Source of the DNA: Eledone cirrhosa
Taxonomy: Eukaryota > Mollusca > Cephalopoda > Octopoda > Eledonidae
Length of the DNA stretch: 64,000 nucleotides
Assembly (NCBI GenBank): GCA_964016885.1
Contig: OZ024740.1
Coordinates: 8,948,450 to 9,012,449 of the forward strand
Direction: 5' to 3'
In this document: positions 1-13,161 of the stretch, piece after piece
Layout: the number at the start of each line of letters is the position of its first letter
How positions within the stretch are numbered: position 1 is the first letter of the stretch
Translations under genes and position numbers: made by a program
Notes under the pieces: generated by a model
Databases searched by the model: none
The model's input: only the letters and a program-made list of their open reading frames with translations
Told to the model about the DNA's origin: nothing

Positions 1-1045
1 TATATCAGTTTCGATTGGTATATCAGTTTCTATTGCTATATCAGTTTCTATTGGTATATCAGTTTCGATTGGTATGTCAGTTTCTATTGGTATGTGAGTT
101 TCGATTATTATATCAGTTACTATTGGTATGTCAGTTTCGATTGGTATGTCAGTTACGATTGTTATGTCAGTGTCTATTGGTATATCAGTTAAGATTGGTA
201 TATCAGTTTCGATCGGTATGTCAGTTTCTATTGTTATATCAGTTTCTATTTGTATGACCGTTTTGATTGGTATGTCAGTTTCTATAGGTATATCAGTTTC
301 GATTGGTATGTTAGGTTCTATTGGTATGTCAGTTTAGATTAGTATATCAGTATCTATTGGTATGTTAGTTTTGATTGGTATGTTCGTCCTCGAGTTGTAT
401 TTCAGTTTCTATTGGTATATCAGTTTCGATTGGTATGTCAGTTTCTATTGGTATGTCAGTTTCTATTAGTATATCAGTTTCTATTGATATGTCAGTCTCT
501 ATTGGTATATCAGTTTCGATTGGTATGTCAGTTTCGATTGGTATATCAGTTTCGATTGGTACGTCAGTTTCGATTGGTATATCAGTTTCTATTGGTATAT
601 CAGTTTCGATTGCTACGTCAGTTTCGATTGCTATGTCAGTCTCTATTGGTTTATCAGTTTCAATTGGTATATCAGTTTCTATTGGTCTGTTAGTTTCTAT
701 TTGTATATCAGTTTCGATTAGTATATCAGTTTCTATTGGTATATCAGTTTCGATTGATATGTCAGTTTCGATTAGTATATCAGTTACTATTTGTATGTCA
801 GTTTCTATTTGTATATCAGTTTAGATTGTTATATCAGTTTCGATTGGTATATCAGTTTCAATTGGTATGTCATTTTTGATTGGTATATCAGTTTCTATTG
901 GTATATCAGTTTCGATTGGTATGTCAATTTCGATTGGTATATCAGTTTCTATTGGTACGTCAGTTTCGATTAGTATATCAGTTTCTATTGGTATGTCAGT
1001 TTCTATTGGTATGTCATTTTCGATTAGTATATCAGTTTCGATTGC
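1..1045 (+). repeat. Partial older copy of the 3.8-kb higher-order repeat
   Basis: This stretch matches 5,931-6,975 at a constant offset of 5,930 bp, including rare markers: TGTATGACCG near 252, TTCGTCCTCGAGTTG near 382 and GTCATTTTTGATTGG near 869. It differs at scattered positions (for example AAGATTGG near 190 where the later copy has TAGATTGG). It is therefore more diverged than the three main copies are from each other. Beyond about 1,045 the order of variants changes, so only part of the unit is kept. Confidence 0.75.
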
Positions 1046-4000
1046 TATGTCAGTTTCGATTGGTATGTTAGTTTCTATTGGTATGTCAGTTTCGATTAGT
1101 ATATCAGTTTCTATTGGTATATCAGTTTCGATTGGTATGTCAGTTTCTATTGGTATATCAGTCACAATTGGGAATATCAGTTTCAATTGGTATGTTAGTT
1201 TCTATTGGTATGTCAGTTTCTATTAGTATATCAGTTTCTATTGGTATGTCAGTTTCGATTGGTATGTTAGTCCTCGATTTGTATGTCACTTTCTATTGGT
1301 ATATCAGTTTCGATTGGTACGTCAGTTTCAATTAGTATATCAGTTTCTATTGGTATGTCAGTTTCTATTGGTATATAAGTTTCGATTGGAATATCAGTTG
1401 CGATTGGTATGTCAGTTTCTATTGGTATGTCAGTTTCGATTGGTATATCAGTTTCGATTGGTATATCAGTTTCTATTGCTATATCAGTTTCTATTGGTAT
1501 ATCAGTTTCGATTGGAATATCAGTTTCTATTGGTCTGTTAGTTTCTATTGGTATATCAGTTTCGATTAGTATATCAGTTTCTATTGGTATGTCATTTTTG
1601 ATTGGTATATCAGTTTCTATTGGTATATCAGTTTCGATTGGTATGTCAATTTCGATTGGTATATCAGTTTCTATTGGTACGTCAGTTTCGATTAGTATAT
1701 CAGTTTCTATTGGTATGTCAGTTTCTATTGGTATGTTAGTTTCTATTGCTATGTCAGTTTCGATTAGTATATCAGTTTCTATTGGTATGTCTGTTTCGAT
1801 TGGTATGTTAGTCTTCGATTGGTATCACAGTTTCAATTAGTATATCAGTTTCTATTGGTATGTCAGTTTCTATTGGTATATCAGTTTTGATTGGCATATC
1901 AGTATCGATTGGTATGTCAGTTTCGATTGGTATGTCAGTTTTCGATTCGTATATCAGTTTCGATTTGTATATCAGTTTCGATTGGTATATCAGTTTTTAT
2001 TGCTATATCAGGTCCTATAGATATGTCAGTTTCTATTGGTATATCAGTTTCGATTGGTATGTCAGTTTCTATTGGTATATCAGTTTCTATTGGTATGTCA
2101 GTTGCTATTGTTATATCAGTTTCGATTGGTATATCAGTTTCGATTGGTATCTCAATTTCGATTGTTATGTCAGTTTCGATTGGTATATCAGATTCGACTG
2201 GAATATCACTTTCTATTGATATATCAGTTTCTATTGGTATGTCAGTTTCAATTGGTATGTCAGTTTCGATTGGTATATCAGTTTAGAGTGGTATTTCAAT
2301 CTCGACTGGTATGTCCGTTTCGATTGGCATGTTAGTCCTTGATTTGTATGTTAGTTTCTATTGGTATATCAGTTTTGATTGGCATATCAGTTTCAATTGG
2401 TATGTCAGTTTCAATTAGTATATCAGTTTCTATTGGTATGTCAGTTTCGATTGGTATATCAGTTTCGAATGGTATTTCAATCTCGATTGGTATGTCAGTT
2501 TCGATTGGTATATCAGTCACAATTGGGAATATCAGTTTCAATTGGTATGTTAGTTTCTATTGGTATGTCAGTTTCTATTAGTATATCAGCTTCTATTGGT
2601 ATGTCAGTTTCGATTGGTATGTTAGTCCTCGATTTGTATGTCACTTTCTATTGGTATATCAGTTTCGATTGGTACGTCAGTTTCAATTAGTATATCAGTT
2701 TCTATTGGTATGTCAGTTTCTATTGGTATATCAGTTTCGATTGGAATATCAGTTTCGATTGGTATGTCAGTTTCTATTGGTATGTCAGTTTCGATTGGTA
2801 TATCAGTTTCGATTGGTATATCAGTTTCTATTGCTATATCAGTTTCTATTGGTATATCAGTTTAGATTGGTATGTCAGTTTCGATTGGTATATCAGTTTC
2901 GATTGGTACGTCAGTTTCGATTGGTATATCAGTTTCTATTGGTATATCAGTTTCGATTGCTATGTCAGTTTCGATTGCTATGTCAGTCTCTATTGGTTTA
3001 TCAGTTTCAATTGGTATATCAGTTTCTATTGGTCTGTTAGTTTCTATTGGTATGTCAGTTTCGATTAGTATATCAGTTTCTATTGGTATATCAGTTTCGA
3101 TTGGTATGTCAGTTTCGATTGGTATATCAGTCACAATTGGGAATATCAGTTTCAATTGGTATGTTAGTTTCTATTGGTATGTCAGTTTCTATTTGTATAT
3201 CAGCTTCTTTTGGTATGTCAGTTTCGATTGGTATGTTAGTCCTCGATTTGTATGTCACATTCTATTGGTATATCAGTTTCGATTGGTACGTCAGTTTCAA
3301 TTAGTATATCAGTTTCTACTGGTATGTCAGTTTCTATTGGTATTTCAGTTTCGATTGGAATATCAGTTTCGATTGGTATGTCAGTTTCTATTGGTATGTC
3401 AGTTGCGATTGGTATATCAGTTTCGATTGGTATATCAGTTTCTATTGCTATATCAGTTTCTATTGGTATATCAGTTTCGATTGGTATGTCAGTTTCGATT
3501 GGTATATCAGTTTCGATTGGTACGTCAGTTTCGATTGGTATATCAGTTTCTATTGGTATATCAGTTTCGATTGCTATGTCAGTTTCGATTGCTATGTCAG
3601 TCTCTATTGGTTTATCAGTTTCAATTGGTATATCAGTTTCTATTGGTCTGTTAGTTTCGATTGGTATGTCAGTTTCGATTAGTATATCAGTTACTATTTG
3701 TATGTCAGTTTCTATTGGTATATCAGTTTCGATTGGTATATCAGTTTCGATTGGTATATCAGTTTCAATTGGTATGTCATTTTTGATTGGTATATCAGTT
3801 TTTATTGGTATATCAGTTTCGATTGGTATGTCAATTTCGATTGGTATGTCAGTTTCTATTGGTACGTCAGTTTCGATTAGTATATCAGTTTCTATTGGTA
3901 TGTCAGTTTCTATTGGTATGTCATTTTCGATTAGTATATCAGTTTCGATTGCTATGTCAGTTTCGATTGGTATGTTAGTTTCTATTGCTATGTCAGTTTC

Positions 4001-5509
4001 GATTAGTATATCAGTTTCTATTGGTATGTCAGTTTCTATTGGTATATCAGTTTTGATTGGCATATCAGTTTCGATTGGTATGTCAGTTTCGATTGGTATG
4101 TCAGTTTTTGATTCGTATATCAGTTTCGATTTGTATATCAGTTTCGATTGGTATATCAGTTTCGATTGGTATATCAGTTTTTATTGCTATATCAGTTCCT
4201 ATAGATATGTCAGTTTCTATTGGTATATCAGTTTCTATTGTTATGTCAGTTTCGATTGGTATATAAGATTCGACTGGTATATCACTTTCTATTGATATAT
4301 CAGTTTCTATTGGTATGTCAGTTTCAATTGGTATGTCAGTTTCGATTGGTATATCAGTTTAGAGTGGTATTTCAATCTCGATTGGTATGTCAGTTTCGAT
4401 TGGCATGTTAGTCCTTGATTTGTATGTTAGTTTCTATTGGTATATCAGTTTTGATTGATATGTCAGTTTCAATTAGTATATCAGTTTCTATTGGTATGTC
4501 AGTTTCTATTGGTATATCTGTTTCGATTGGCATATCAGTTTCAATTGGTATGTCAGTTTCAATTAGTATATCAGTTTCTATTGGTATGTCAGTTTCGATT
4601 GGTATATCAGTTTCGATTGGTATATCAGTTACAATTGGGAATATCAGTTTCAATAGGTATGTTAGTTTCTATTGGTATGTCAGTTTCTATTAGTATATCA
4701 GCTTCTATTGGTATGTCAGTTTCGATTGGTATGTTAGTCCTCGATTTGTATGTCACTTTCTATTGGTATATCAGTTTCGATTGGTATGTCAGTTTCAATT
4801 AGTATATCAGTTTCTATTGGTATGTCAGTTTCTATTGGTATATCAGTTTTGATTGGAATGTCAGTTTCGATTGCTATGTCAGTTTCTATTGGTATGTCAG
4901 TTTCGATTGGTATATCAGTTTCGATTGGTATATCAGTTTCTATTGCTATATCAGTTTCTATTGTTATGTCAGTTTCGATTGGTATGTCAGTGTCTATTGG
5001 TATATCAGTTTCGATTGGTATGTCAGTTTCTATTGGTATATCAGTTTTGTTTGGTATGTCAGTTTCGATTGGTATATCAGTTTCTATTGGTATGTCAATT
5101 TCGATTGGTATGTCAGTTTCGATTGGTATATGAGTTTAGAGTGGTATTTCAATCTCGATTGGTATGTCAGTTTCGATTGGCATGTTAGTCCTTGATTTGT
5201 ATGTTAGTTTCTATTGGTATATCAGTTTTGATTGGTGTGTCAGTTTCAATTAGTATATCTGTTGCTATTGGTATGTCAGTTTCTATTAGAATATCAGTTT
5301 CGATTGGTATATCAGTTTCGATTGGTATGTCAGTTTCTATTGGTATGTCAATTTTGATTAGTATATGAGTTTCTATTGGTATGTCAGTTTCGATTGGTAT
5401 ATCAGTTTCGAATGGTATGTCAGTTTCTATTGGTATGTCAGTTTCGATTGGTATATCAGTTTCGATTGGTATATAAGTTTCTATTGGTATGTCATTGGTA
5501 TATCAGTTT
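1046..5509 (+). repeat. Rearranged satellite with shuffled higher-order segments
   Basis: The 18-bp satellite continues, but segments of the later 3.8-kb unit appear in a different order and number. The marker GTCATTTTTGATTGG recurs near 1,590 and 3,776. The sequence around TTAGTCCTCGATTTGTATGTCAC recurs near 1,268, 2,624, 3,238 and 4,736. The block at 1,860-2,219 matches 7,086-7,445 at an offset of 5,226 rather than 5,930. This looks like the product of several unequal exchanges. No gene is seen. Confidence 0.7.
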
Positions 5510-8500
5510 CGATTGGTATGTCAGTTTCTATTGGTATATCAGCTTCGATTGGTATGTCAGTTTCGATTGGTATATCAGTTTCGATTGGTATATCAGTTTC
5601 GATTGATATGTTAGTTTCTATTGGTATGTCAGTTTCGATTAGTATATCAGTTTCTATTGGTATGTCAGTTTTGATTGGTATATCAGTTTCGATTGGTATG
5701 TCAGTTTCGATTAGTATATCTGTTGCTAATGGTATGTCAGTTTCTATTGGTATATCAGTTTCGATTGGTATATCAGTTTCGATTGGTATGTCAATTTTGA
5801 TTAGTATATGAGTTTCTATTGGTATGACAGTTTCGATTGGTATATCAGTTTCGAATGGTATGTCAGTTTCTATTGGTATGTCAGTTTCGATTGGTATATC
5901 AGTTTCGATTGGTATATCAGTTTCTATTGCTATATCAGTTTCTATTGGTATATCAGTTTCGATTGGTATATCAGTTTCTATTGGTATATCAGTTGCAATT
6001 GGTATGTCAGTTTCTATTGGTATGTGAGTTTCGATTATTATATCAGTTACTATTGGTATGTCAGTTTCGATTGGTATGTCAGTTACGATTGTTATGTCAG
6101 TGTCTATTGGTATATCAGTTTAGATTGGTATATCAGTTTCGATTGGTATGTCAGTTTCTATTGTTATATCAGTTTCTATTTGTATGACCGTTTCGATTGG
6201 TATGTCAGTTTCTATAGGTATATCAGTTTCGATTGGTATGTTAGGTTCTATTGGTATGTCAGTTTAGATTAGTATATCAGTATCTATTGGTATGTTAGTT
6301 TTGATTGGTATGTTCGTCCTCGAGTTGTATTTCAGTTTCTATTGGTATATCAGTTTCGATTGGTATGTCAGTTTCTATTGGTATGTCAGTTTCTATTAGT
6401 ATATCAGTTTCTATTGATATGTCAGTCTCTATTGGTATATCAGTTTCGATTGGTATGTCAGTTTCGATTGGTATATCAGTTTCGATTGGTACGTCAGTTT
6501 CGATTGGTATATCAGTTTCTATTGGTATATCAGTTTCGATTGCTATGTCAGTTTCGATTGCTATGTCAGTCTCTATTGGTTTATCAGTTTCAATTGGTAT
6601 ATCAGTTTCTATTGGTCTGTTAGTTTCTATTGGTATGTCAGTTTCGATTAGTATATCAGTTTCTATTGGTATATCAGTTTCGATTGGTATGTCAGTTTCG
6701 ATTAGTATATCAGTTACTATTTGTATGTCAGTTTCTATTGGTATATCAGTTTCGATTGTTATATCAGTTTCGATTGGTATATCAGTTTCAATTGGTATGT
6801 CATTTTTGATTGGTATATCAGTTTCTATTGGTATATCAGTTTCGATTGGTATGTCAATATCGATTGGTATGTCAGTTTCTATTGGTACGTCAGTTTCGAT
6901 TAGTATATCAGTTTCTATTGGTATGTCAGTTTCTATTGGTATGTCATTTTCGATTAGTATATCAGTTTCTATTGCTATGTCAGTTTCGATTAGTATATCA
7001 GTTTCTATTGGTATGTCTGTTTCGATTGGTATGTTAGTCTTCGATTGGTATGTCAGTTTCAATTAGTATATCAGTTTCTATTGGTATGTCAGTTTCTATT
7101 GGTATATCAGTTTTGATTGGCATATCAGTATCGATTGGTATGTCAGTTTCGATTGGTATGTCAGTTTTCGATTCGTATATCAGTTTCGATTTGTATATCA
7201 GTTTCGATTGGTATATCAGTTTTTATTGCTATATCAGTTCCTATAGATATGTCAGTTTCTATTGGTATATCAGTTTCGATTGGTATGTCAGTTTCTATTG
7301 GTATATCAGTTTCTATTGGTATGTCAGTTGCTATTGTTATATCAGTTTCGATTGGTATATCAGTTTCGATTGGTATCTCAATTTCGATTGTTATGTCAGT
7401 TTCGATTGGTATATCAGATTCGACTGGTATATCACTTTCTATTGATATATCAGTTTCTATTGGTATGTCAGTTTCAATTGGTATGTCAGTTTCGATTGGT
7501 ATATCAGTTTAGAGTGGTATTTCAATCTCGATTGGTATGTCAGTTTCGATTGGCATGTTAGTCCTTGATTTGTATGTTAGTTTATATTGGTATATCAGTT
7601 TTGATTGGTATGTCAGTTTCAATTAGTATATTAGTTTCTATTGGTATGTCAGTTTCTATTGGTATATCAGTTTCGATTGGCATATCAGTTTCAATTGGTA
7701 TGTCAGTTTCAATTAGTATATCAGTTTCTATTGGTATGACAGTTTCGATTGGTATATCAGTTTCGAATGGTATTTCAATCTCGATTGGTATGTCAGTTTC
7801 GATTGGTATATCAGTCACAATTGGGAATATCAGTTTCAATTGGTATGTTAGTTTCTATTGGTATGTCAGTTTCTATTAGTATATCAGCTTCTATTGGTAT
7901 GTCAGTTTCGATTGGTATGTTAGTCCTCGATTTGTATGTCACTTTCTATTGGTATATCAGTTTCGATTGGTACGTCAGTTTCAATTAGTATATCAGTTTC
8001 TATTGGTCTGTTAGTTTCTATTGGTATGTCAGTTTCGATTAGTATATCAGTTTCTATTGGTATATCAGTTTCGATTGGTATGTCAGTTTCGATTAGTATA
8101 TCAGTTACTATTTGTATGTCAGTTTCTATTGGTATATCAGTTTCGATTGGTATATCAGTTTCGATTGGTATATCAGTTTCAATTGGTATGTCATTTTTGA
8201 TTGGTATATCAGTTTCTATTGGTATATCAGTTTCGATTAGTATGTCAATTTCGATTGGTATGTCAGTTTGTATTGGTACGTCAGTTTCGATTAGTATATC
8301 AGTTTCTATTGGTATGTCAGTTTCTATTGGTATGTCATTTTCGATTAGTATATCAGTTTCGATTGCTATGTCAGTTTCGATTGGTATGTTAGTTTCTATT
8401 GCTATGTCAGTTTCGATTAGTATATCAGTTTCTATTGGTATGTCAGTTTCTATTGGTATATCAGTTTTGATTGGCATATCAGTATCGATTGGTATGTCAG

Positions 8501-9335
8501 TTTCGATTGGTATGTCAGTTTTCGATTCGTATATCAGTTTCGATTTGTATATCAGTTTCGATTGGTATATCAGTTTCGATTGGTATATCAGTTTTTATTG
8601 CTATATCAGTTCCTATAGATATGTCAGTTTCTATTGGTATATCAGTTTCGATTGGTATGTCAGTTTCTATTGGTATATCAGTTTCAATTGGTATGTCAGT
8701 TGCTATTGTTATATCAGATTCGATTGGTATATCAGTTTCGATTGGTATGTCAATTTCGATTGTTATGTCAGTTTCGATTGGTATATCAGATTCGACTGGT
8801 ATATCACTTTCTATTGATATATCAGTTTCAATTGGTCTGTCAGTTTCGATTATGATGTTAGTCCTTGATTTGTATGTTAGTTTCTATTGGTATATCAGTT
8901 TCTATTGGTATGTCAGTTTCTATTGGTATATCAGTTTCGATTGGCATATCAGTTTCAATTGGTATGTCAGTTTCAATTAGTATATCAGTTTCGAATGGTA
9001 TCTCAATCTCGATTGGTATGTCAGTTTCGATTGGTATATCAGTTACAATTGGGAATATCAGTTTCAATAGGTATGTTAGTTTCTATTGGTATGTCAGTTT
9101 CTATTAGTATATCAGCTTCTATTGGTATGTCAGTTTCGATTGGTATGTTAGTCCTCGATTTGTATGACACTTTCTATTGGTATATCAGTTTCGATTGGTA
9201 TGTCAGTTTCAATTAGTATATCAGTTTCGATTGGTATATCAGTTTCGATTGGTATATCAGTTTCTATTGCTATATCAGTTTCTATTGGTATATCAGTTTC
9301 GATTGGTATGTCAGTTTCTATTGGTATATCAGTTG
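5510..9335 (+). repeat. 3,826-bp higher-order repeat, copy A
   Basis: First full copy of a unit of about 212 satellite monomers. Diagnostic variants (TATCTGTTGCTAATGG, TGTATGACCG, TTCGTCCTCGAGTTG, GTTCCTATAGATATG, TCGATTATGATG) recur exactly 3,826 bp later. The start is placed where similarity to copy B begins, near TATCAGCTTCGATTGG at about 5,540. Wherever I compared A and B over long stretches I saw no difference except near the start (ATTGATATG against ATTGGTATG around 5,603). Confidence 0.88.
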
Positions 9336-12300
9336 CGATTGGTATGTCAGTTTCTATTGGTATATCAGCTTCGATTGGTATGTCAGTTTCGATTGGTATA
9401 TCAGTTTCGATTGGTATATCAGTTTCGATTGGTATGTTAGTTTCTATTGGTATGTCAGTTTCGATTAGTATATCAGTTTCTATTGGTATGTCAGTTTTGA
9501 TTGGTATATCAGTTTCGATTGGTATGTCAGTTTCGATTAGTATATCTGTTGCTAATGGTATGTCAGTTTCTATTGGTATATCAGTTTCGATTGGTATATC
9601 AGTTTCGATTGGTATGTCAATTTTGATTAGTATATGAGTTTCTATTGGTATGACAGTTTCGATTGGTATATCAGTTTCGAATGGTATGTCAGTTTCTATT
9701 GGTATGTCAGTTTCGATTGGTATATCAGTTTCGATTGGTATATCAGTTTCTATTGCTATATCAGTTTCTATTGGTATATCAGTTTCGATTGGTATATCAG
9801 TTTCTATTGGTATATCAGTTGCAATTGGTATGTCAGTTTCTATTGGTATGTGAGTTTCGATTATTATATCAGTTACTATTGGTATGTCAGTTTCGATTGG
9901 TATGTCAGTTACGATTGTTATGTCAGTGTCTATTGGTATATCAGTTTAGATTGGTATATCAGTTTCGATTGGTATGTCAGTTTCTATTGTTATATCAGTT
10001 TCTATTTGTATGACCGTTTCGATTGGTATGTCAGTTTCTATAGGTATATCAGTTTCGATTGGTATGTTAGGTTCTATTGGTATGTCAGTTTAGATTAGTA
10101 TATCAGTATCTATTGGTATGTTAGTTTTGATTGGTATGTTCGTCCTCGAGTTGTATTTCAGTTTCTATTGGTATATCAGTTTCGATTGGTATGTCAGTTT
10201 CTATTGGTATGTCAGTTTCTATTAGTATATCAGTTTCTATTGATATGTCAGTCTCTATTGGTATATCAGTTTCGATTGGTATGTCAGTTTCGATTGGTAT
10301 ATCAGTTTCGATTGGTACGTCAGTTTCGATTGGTATATCAGTTTCTATTGGTATATCAGTTTCGATTGCTATGTCAGTTTCGATTGCTATGTCAGTCTCT
10401 ATTGGTTTATCAGTTTCAATTGGTATATCAGTTTCTATTGGTCTGTTAGTTTCTATTGGTATGTCAGTTTCGATTAGTATATCAGTTTCTATTGGTATAT
10501 CAGTTTCGATTGGTATGTCAGTTTCGATTAGTATATCAGTTACTATTTGTATGTCAGTTTCTATTGGTATATCAGTTTCGATTGTTATATCAGTTTCGAT
10601 TGGTATATCAGTTTCAATTGGTATGTCATTTTTGATTGGTATATCAGTTTCTATTGGTATATCAGTTTCGATTGGTATGTCAATATCGATTGGTATGTCA
10701 GTTTCTATTGGTACGTCAGTTTCGATTAGTATATCAGTTTCTATTGGTATGTCAGTTTCTATTGGTATGTCATTTTCGATTAGTATATCAGTTTCTATTG
10801 CTATGTCAGTTTCGATTAGTATATCAGTTTCTATTGGTATGTCTGTTTCGATTGGTATGTTAGTCTTCGATTGGTATGTCAGTTTCAATTAGTATATCAG
10901 TTTCTATTGGTATGTCAGTTTCTATTGGTATATCAGTTTTGATTGGCATATCAGTATCGATTGGTATGTCAGTTTCGATTGGTATGTCAGTTTTCGATTC
11001 GTATATCAGTTTCGATTTGTATATCAGTTTCGATTGGTATATCAGTTTTTATTGCTATATCAGTTCCTATAGATATGTCAGTTTCTATTGGTATATCAGT
11101 TTCGATTGGTATGTCAGTTTCTATTGGTATATCAGTTTCTATTGGTATGTCAGTTGCTATTGTTATATCAGTTTCGATTGGTATATCAGTTTCGATTGGT
11201 ATCTCAATTTCGATTGTTATGTCAGTTTCGATTGGTATATCAGATTCGACTGGTATATCACTTTCTATTGATATATCAGTTTCTATTGGTATGTCAGTTT
11301 CAATTGGTATGTCAGTTTCGATTGGTATATCAGTTTAGAGTGGTATTTCAATCTCGATTGGTATGTCAGTTTCGATTGGCATGTTAGTCCTTGATTTGTA
11401 TGTTAGTTTATATTGGTATATCAGTTTTGATTGGTATGTCAGTTTCAATTAGTATATTAGTTTCTATTGGTATGTCAGTTTCTATTGGTATATCAGTTTC
11501 GATTGGCATATCAGTTTCAATTGGTATGTCAGTTTCAATTAGTATATCAGTTTCTATTGGTATGACAGTTTCGATTGGTATATCAGTTTCGAATGGTATT
11601 TCAATCTCGATTGGTATGTCAGTTTCGATTGGTATATCAGTCACAATTGGGAATATCAGTTTCAATTGGTATGTTAGTTTCTATTGGTATGTCAGTTTCT
11701 ATTAGTATATCAGCTTCTATTGGTATGTCAGTTTCGATTGGTATGTTAGTCCTCGATTTGTATGTCACTTTCTATTGGTATATCAGTTTCGATTGGTACG
11801 TCAGTTTCAATTAGTATATCAGTTTCTATTGGTCTGTTAGTTTCTATTGGTATGTCAGTTTCGATTAGTATATCAGTTTCTATTGGTATATCAGTTTCGA
11901 TTGGTATGTCAGTTTCGATTAGTATATCAGTTACTATTTGTATGTCAGTTTCTATTGGTATATCAGTTTCGATTGGTATATCAGTTTCGATTGGTATATC
12001 AGTTTCAATTGGTATGTCATTTTTGATTGGTATATCAGTTTCTATTGGTATATCAGTTTCGATTAGTATGTCAATTTCGATTGGTATGTCAGTTTGTATT
12101 GGTACGTCAGTTTCGATTAGTATATCAGTTTCTATTGGTATGTCAGTTTCTATTGGTATGTCATTTTCGATTAGTATATCAGTTTCGATTGCTATGTCAG
12201 TTTCGATTGGTATGTTAGTTTCTATTGCTATGTCAGTTTCGATTAGTATATCAGTTTCTATTGGTATGTCAGTTTCTATTGGTATATCAGTTTTGATTGG

Positions 12301-13161
12301 CATATCAGTATCGATTGGTATGTCAGTTTCGATTGGTATGTCAGTTTTCGATTCGTATATCAGTTTCGATTTGTATATCAGTTTCGATTGGTATATCAGT
12401 TTCGATTGGTATATCAGTTTTTATTGCTATATCAGTTCCTATAGATATGTCAGTTTCTATTGGTATATCAGTTTCGATTGGTATGTCAGTTTCTATTGGT
12501 ATATCAGTTTCAATTGGTATGTCAGTTGCTATTGTTATATCAGATTCGATTGGTATATCAGTTTCGATTGGTATGTCAATTTCGATTGTTATGTCAGTTT
12601 CGATTGGTATATCAGATTCGACTGGTATATCACTTTCTATTGATATATCAGTTTCAATTGGTCTGTCAGTTTCGATTATGATGTTAGTCCTTGATTTGTA
12701 TGTTAGTTTCTATTGGTATATCAGTTTCTATTGGTATGTCAGTTTCTATTGGTATATCAGTTTCGATTGGCATATCAGTTTCAATTGGTATGTCAGTTTC
12801 AATTAGTATATCAGTTTCGAATGGTATCTCAATCTCGATTGGTATGTCAGTTTCGATTGGTATATCAGTTACAATTGGGAATATCAGTTTCAATAGGTAT
12901 GTTAGTTTCTATTGGTATGTCAGTTTCTATTAGTATATCAGCTTCTATTGGTATGTCAGTTTCGATTGGTATGTTAGTCCTCGATTTGTATGACACTTTC
13001 TATTGGTATATCAGTTTCGATTGGTATGTCAGTTTCAATTAGTATATCAGTTTCGATTGGTATATCAGTTTCGATTGGTATATCAGTTTCTATTGCTATA
13101 TCAGTTTCTATTGGTATATCAGTTTCGATTGGTATGTCAGTTTCTATTGGTATATCAGTTG
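9336..13161 (+). repeat. 3,826-bp higher-order repeat, copy B
   Basis: Second tandem copy, with the same ordered set of rare unit variants as copy A at +3,826. Near-identity over this length implies very recent duplication, gene conversion, or an assembly effect. It has the same five phase-shifting 19-bp units and the same TTTAG stops as copy A, so every open frame is reproduced at the same offset. Confidence 0.9.

Noticed and set aside
3252..4295. Long + strand frames encoding ISVSIG, YISFDW or YQFRLV repeats, which look like membrane or silk-like proteins
   Set aside because: Same cause. The frames overlap each other completely and switch at phase-shifting units. Hydrophobicity is only a property of the T-rich unit.
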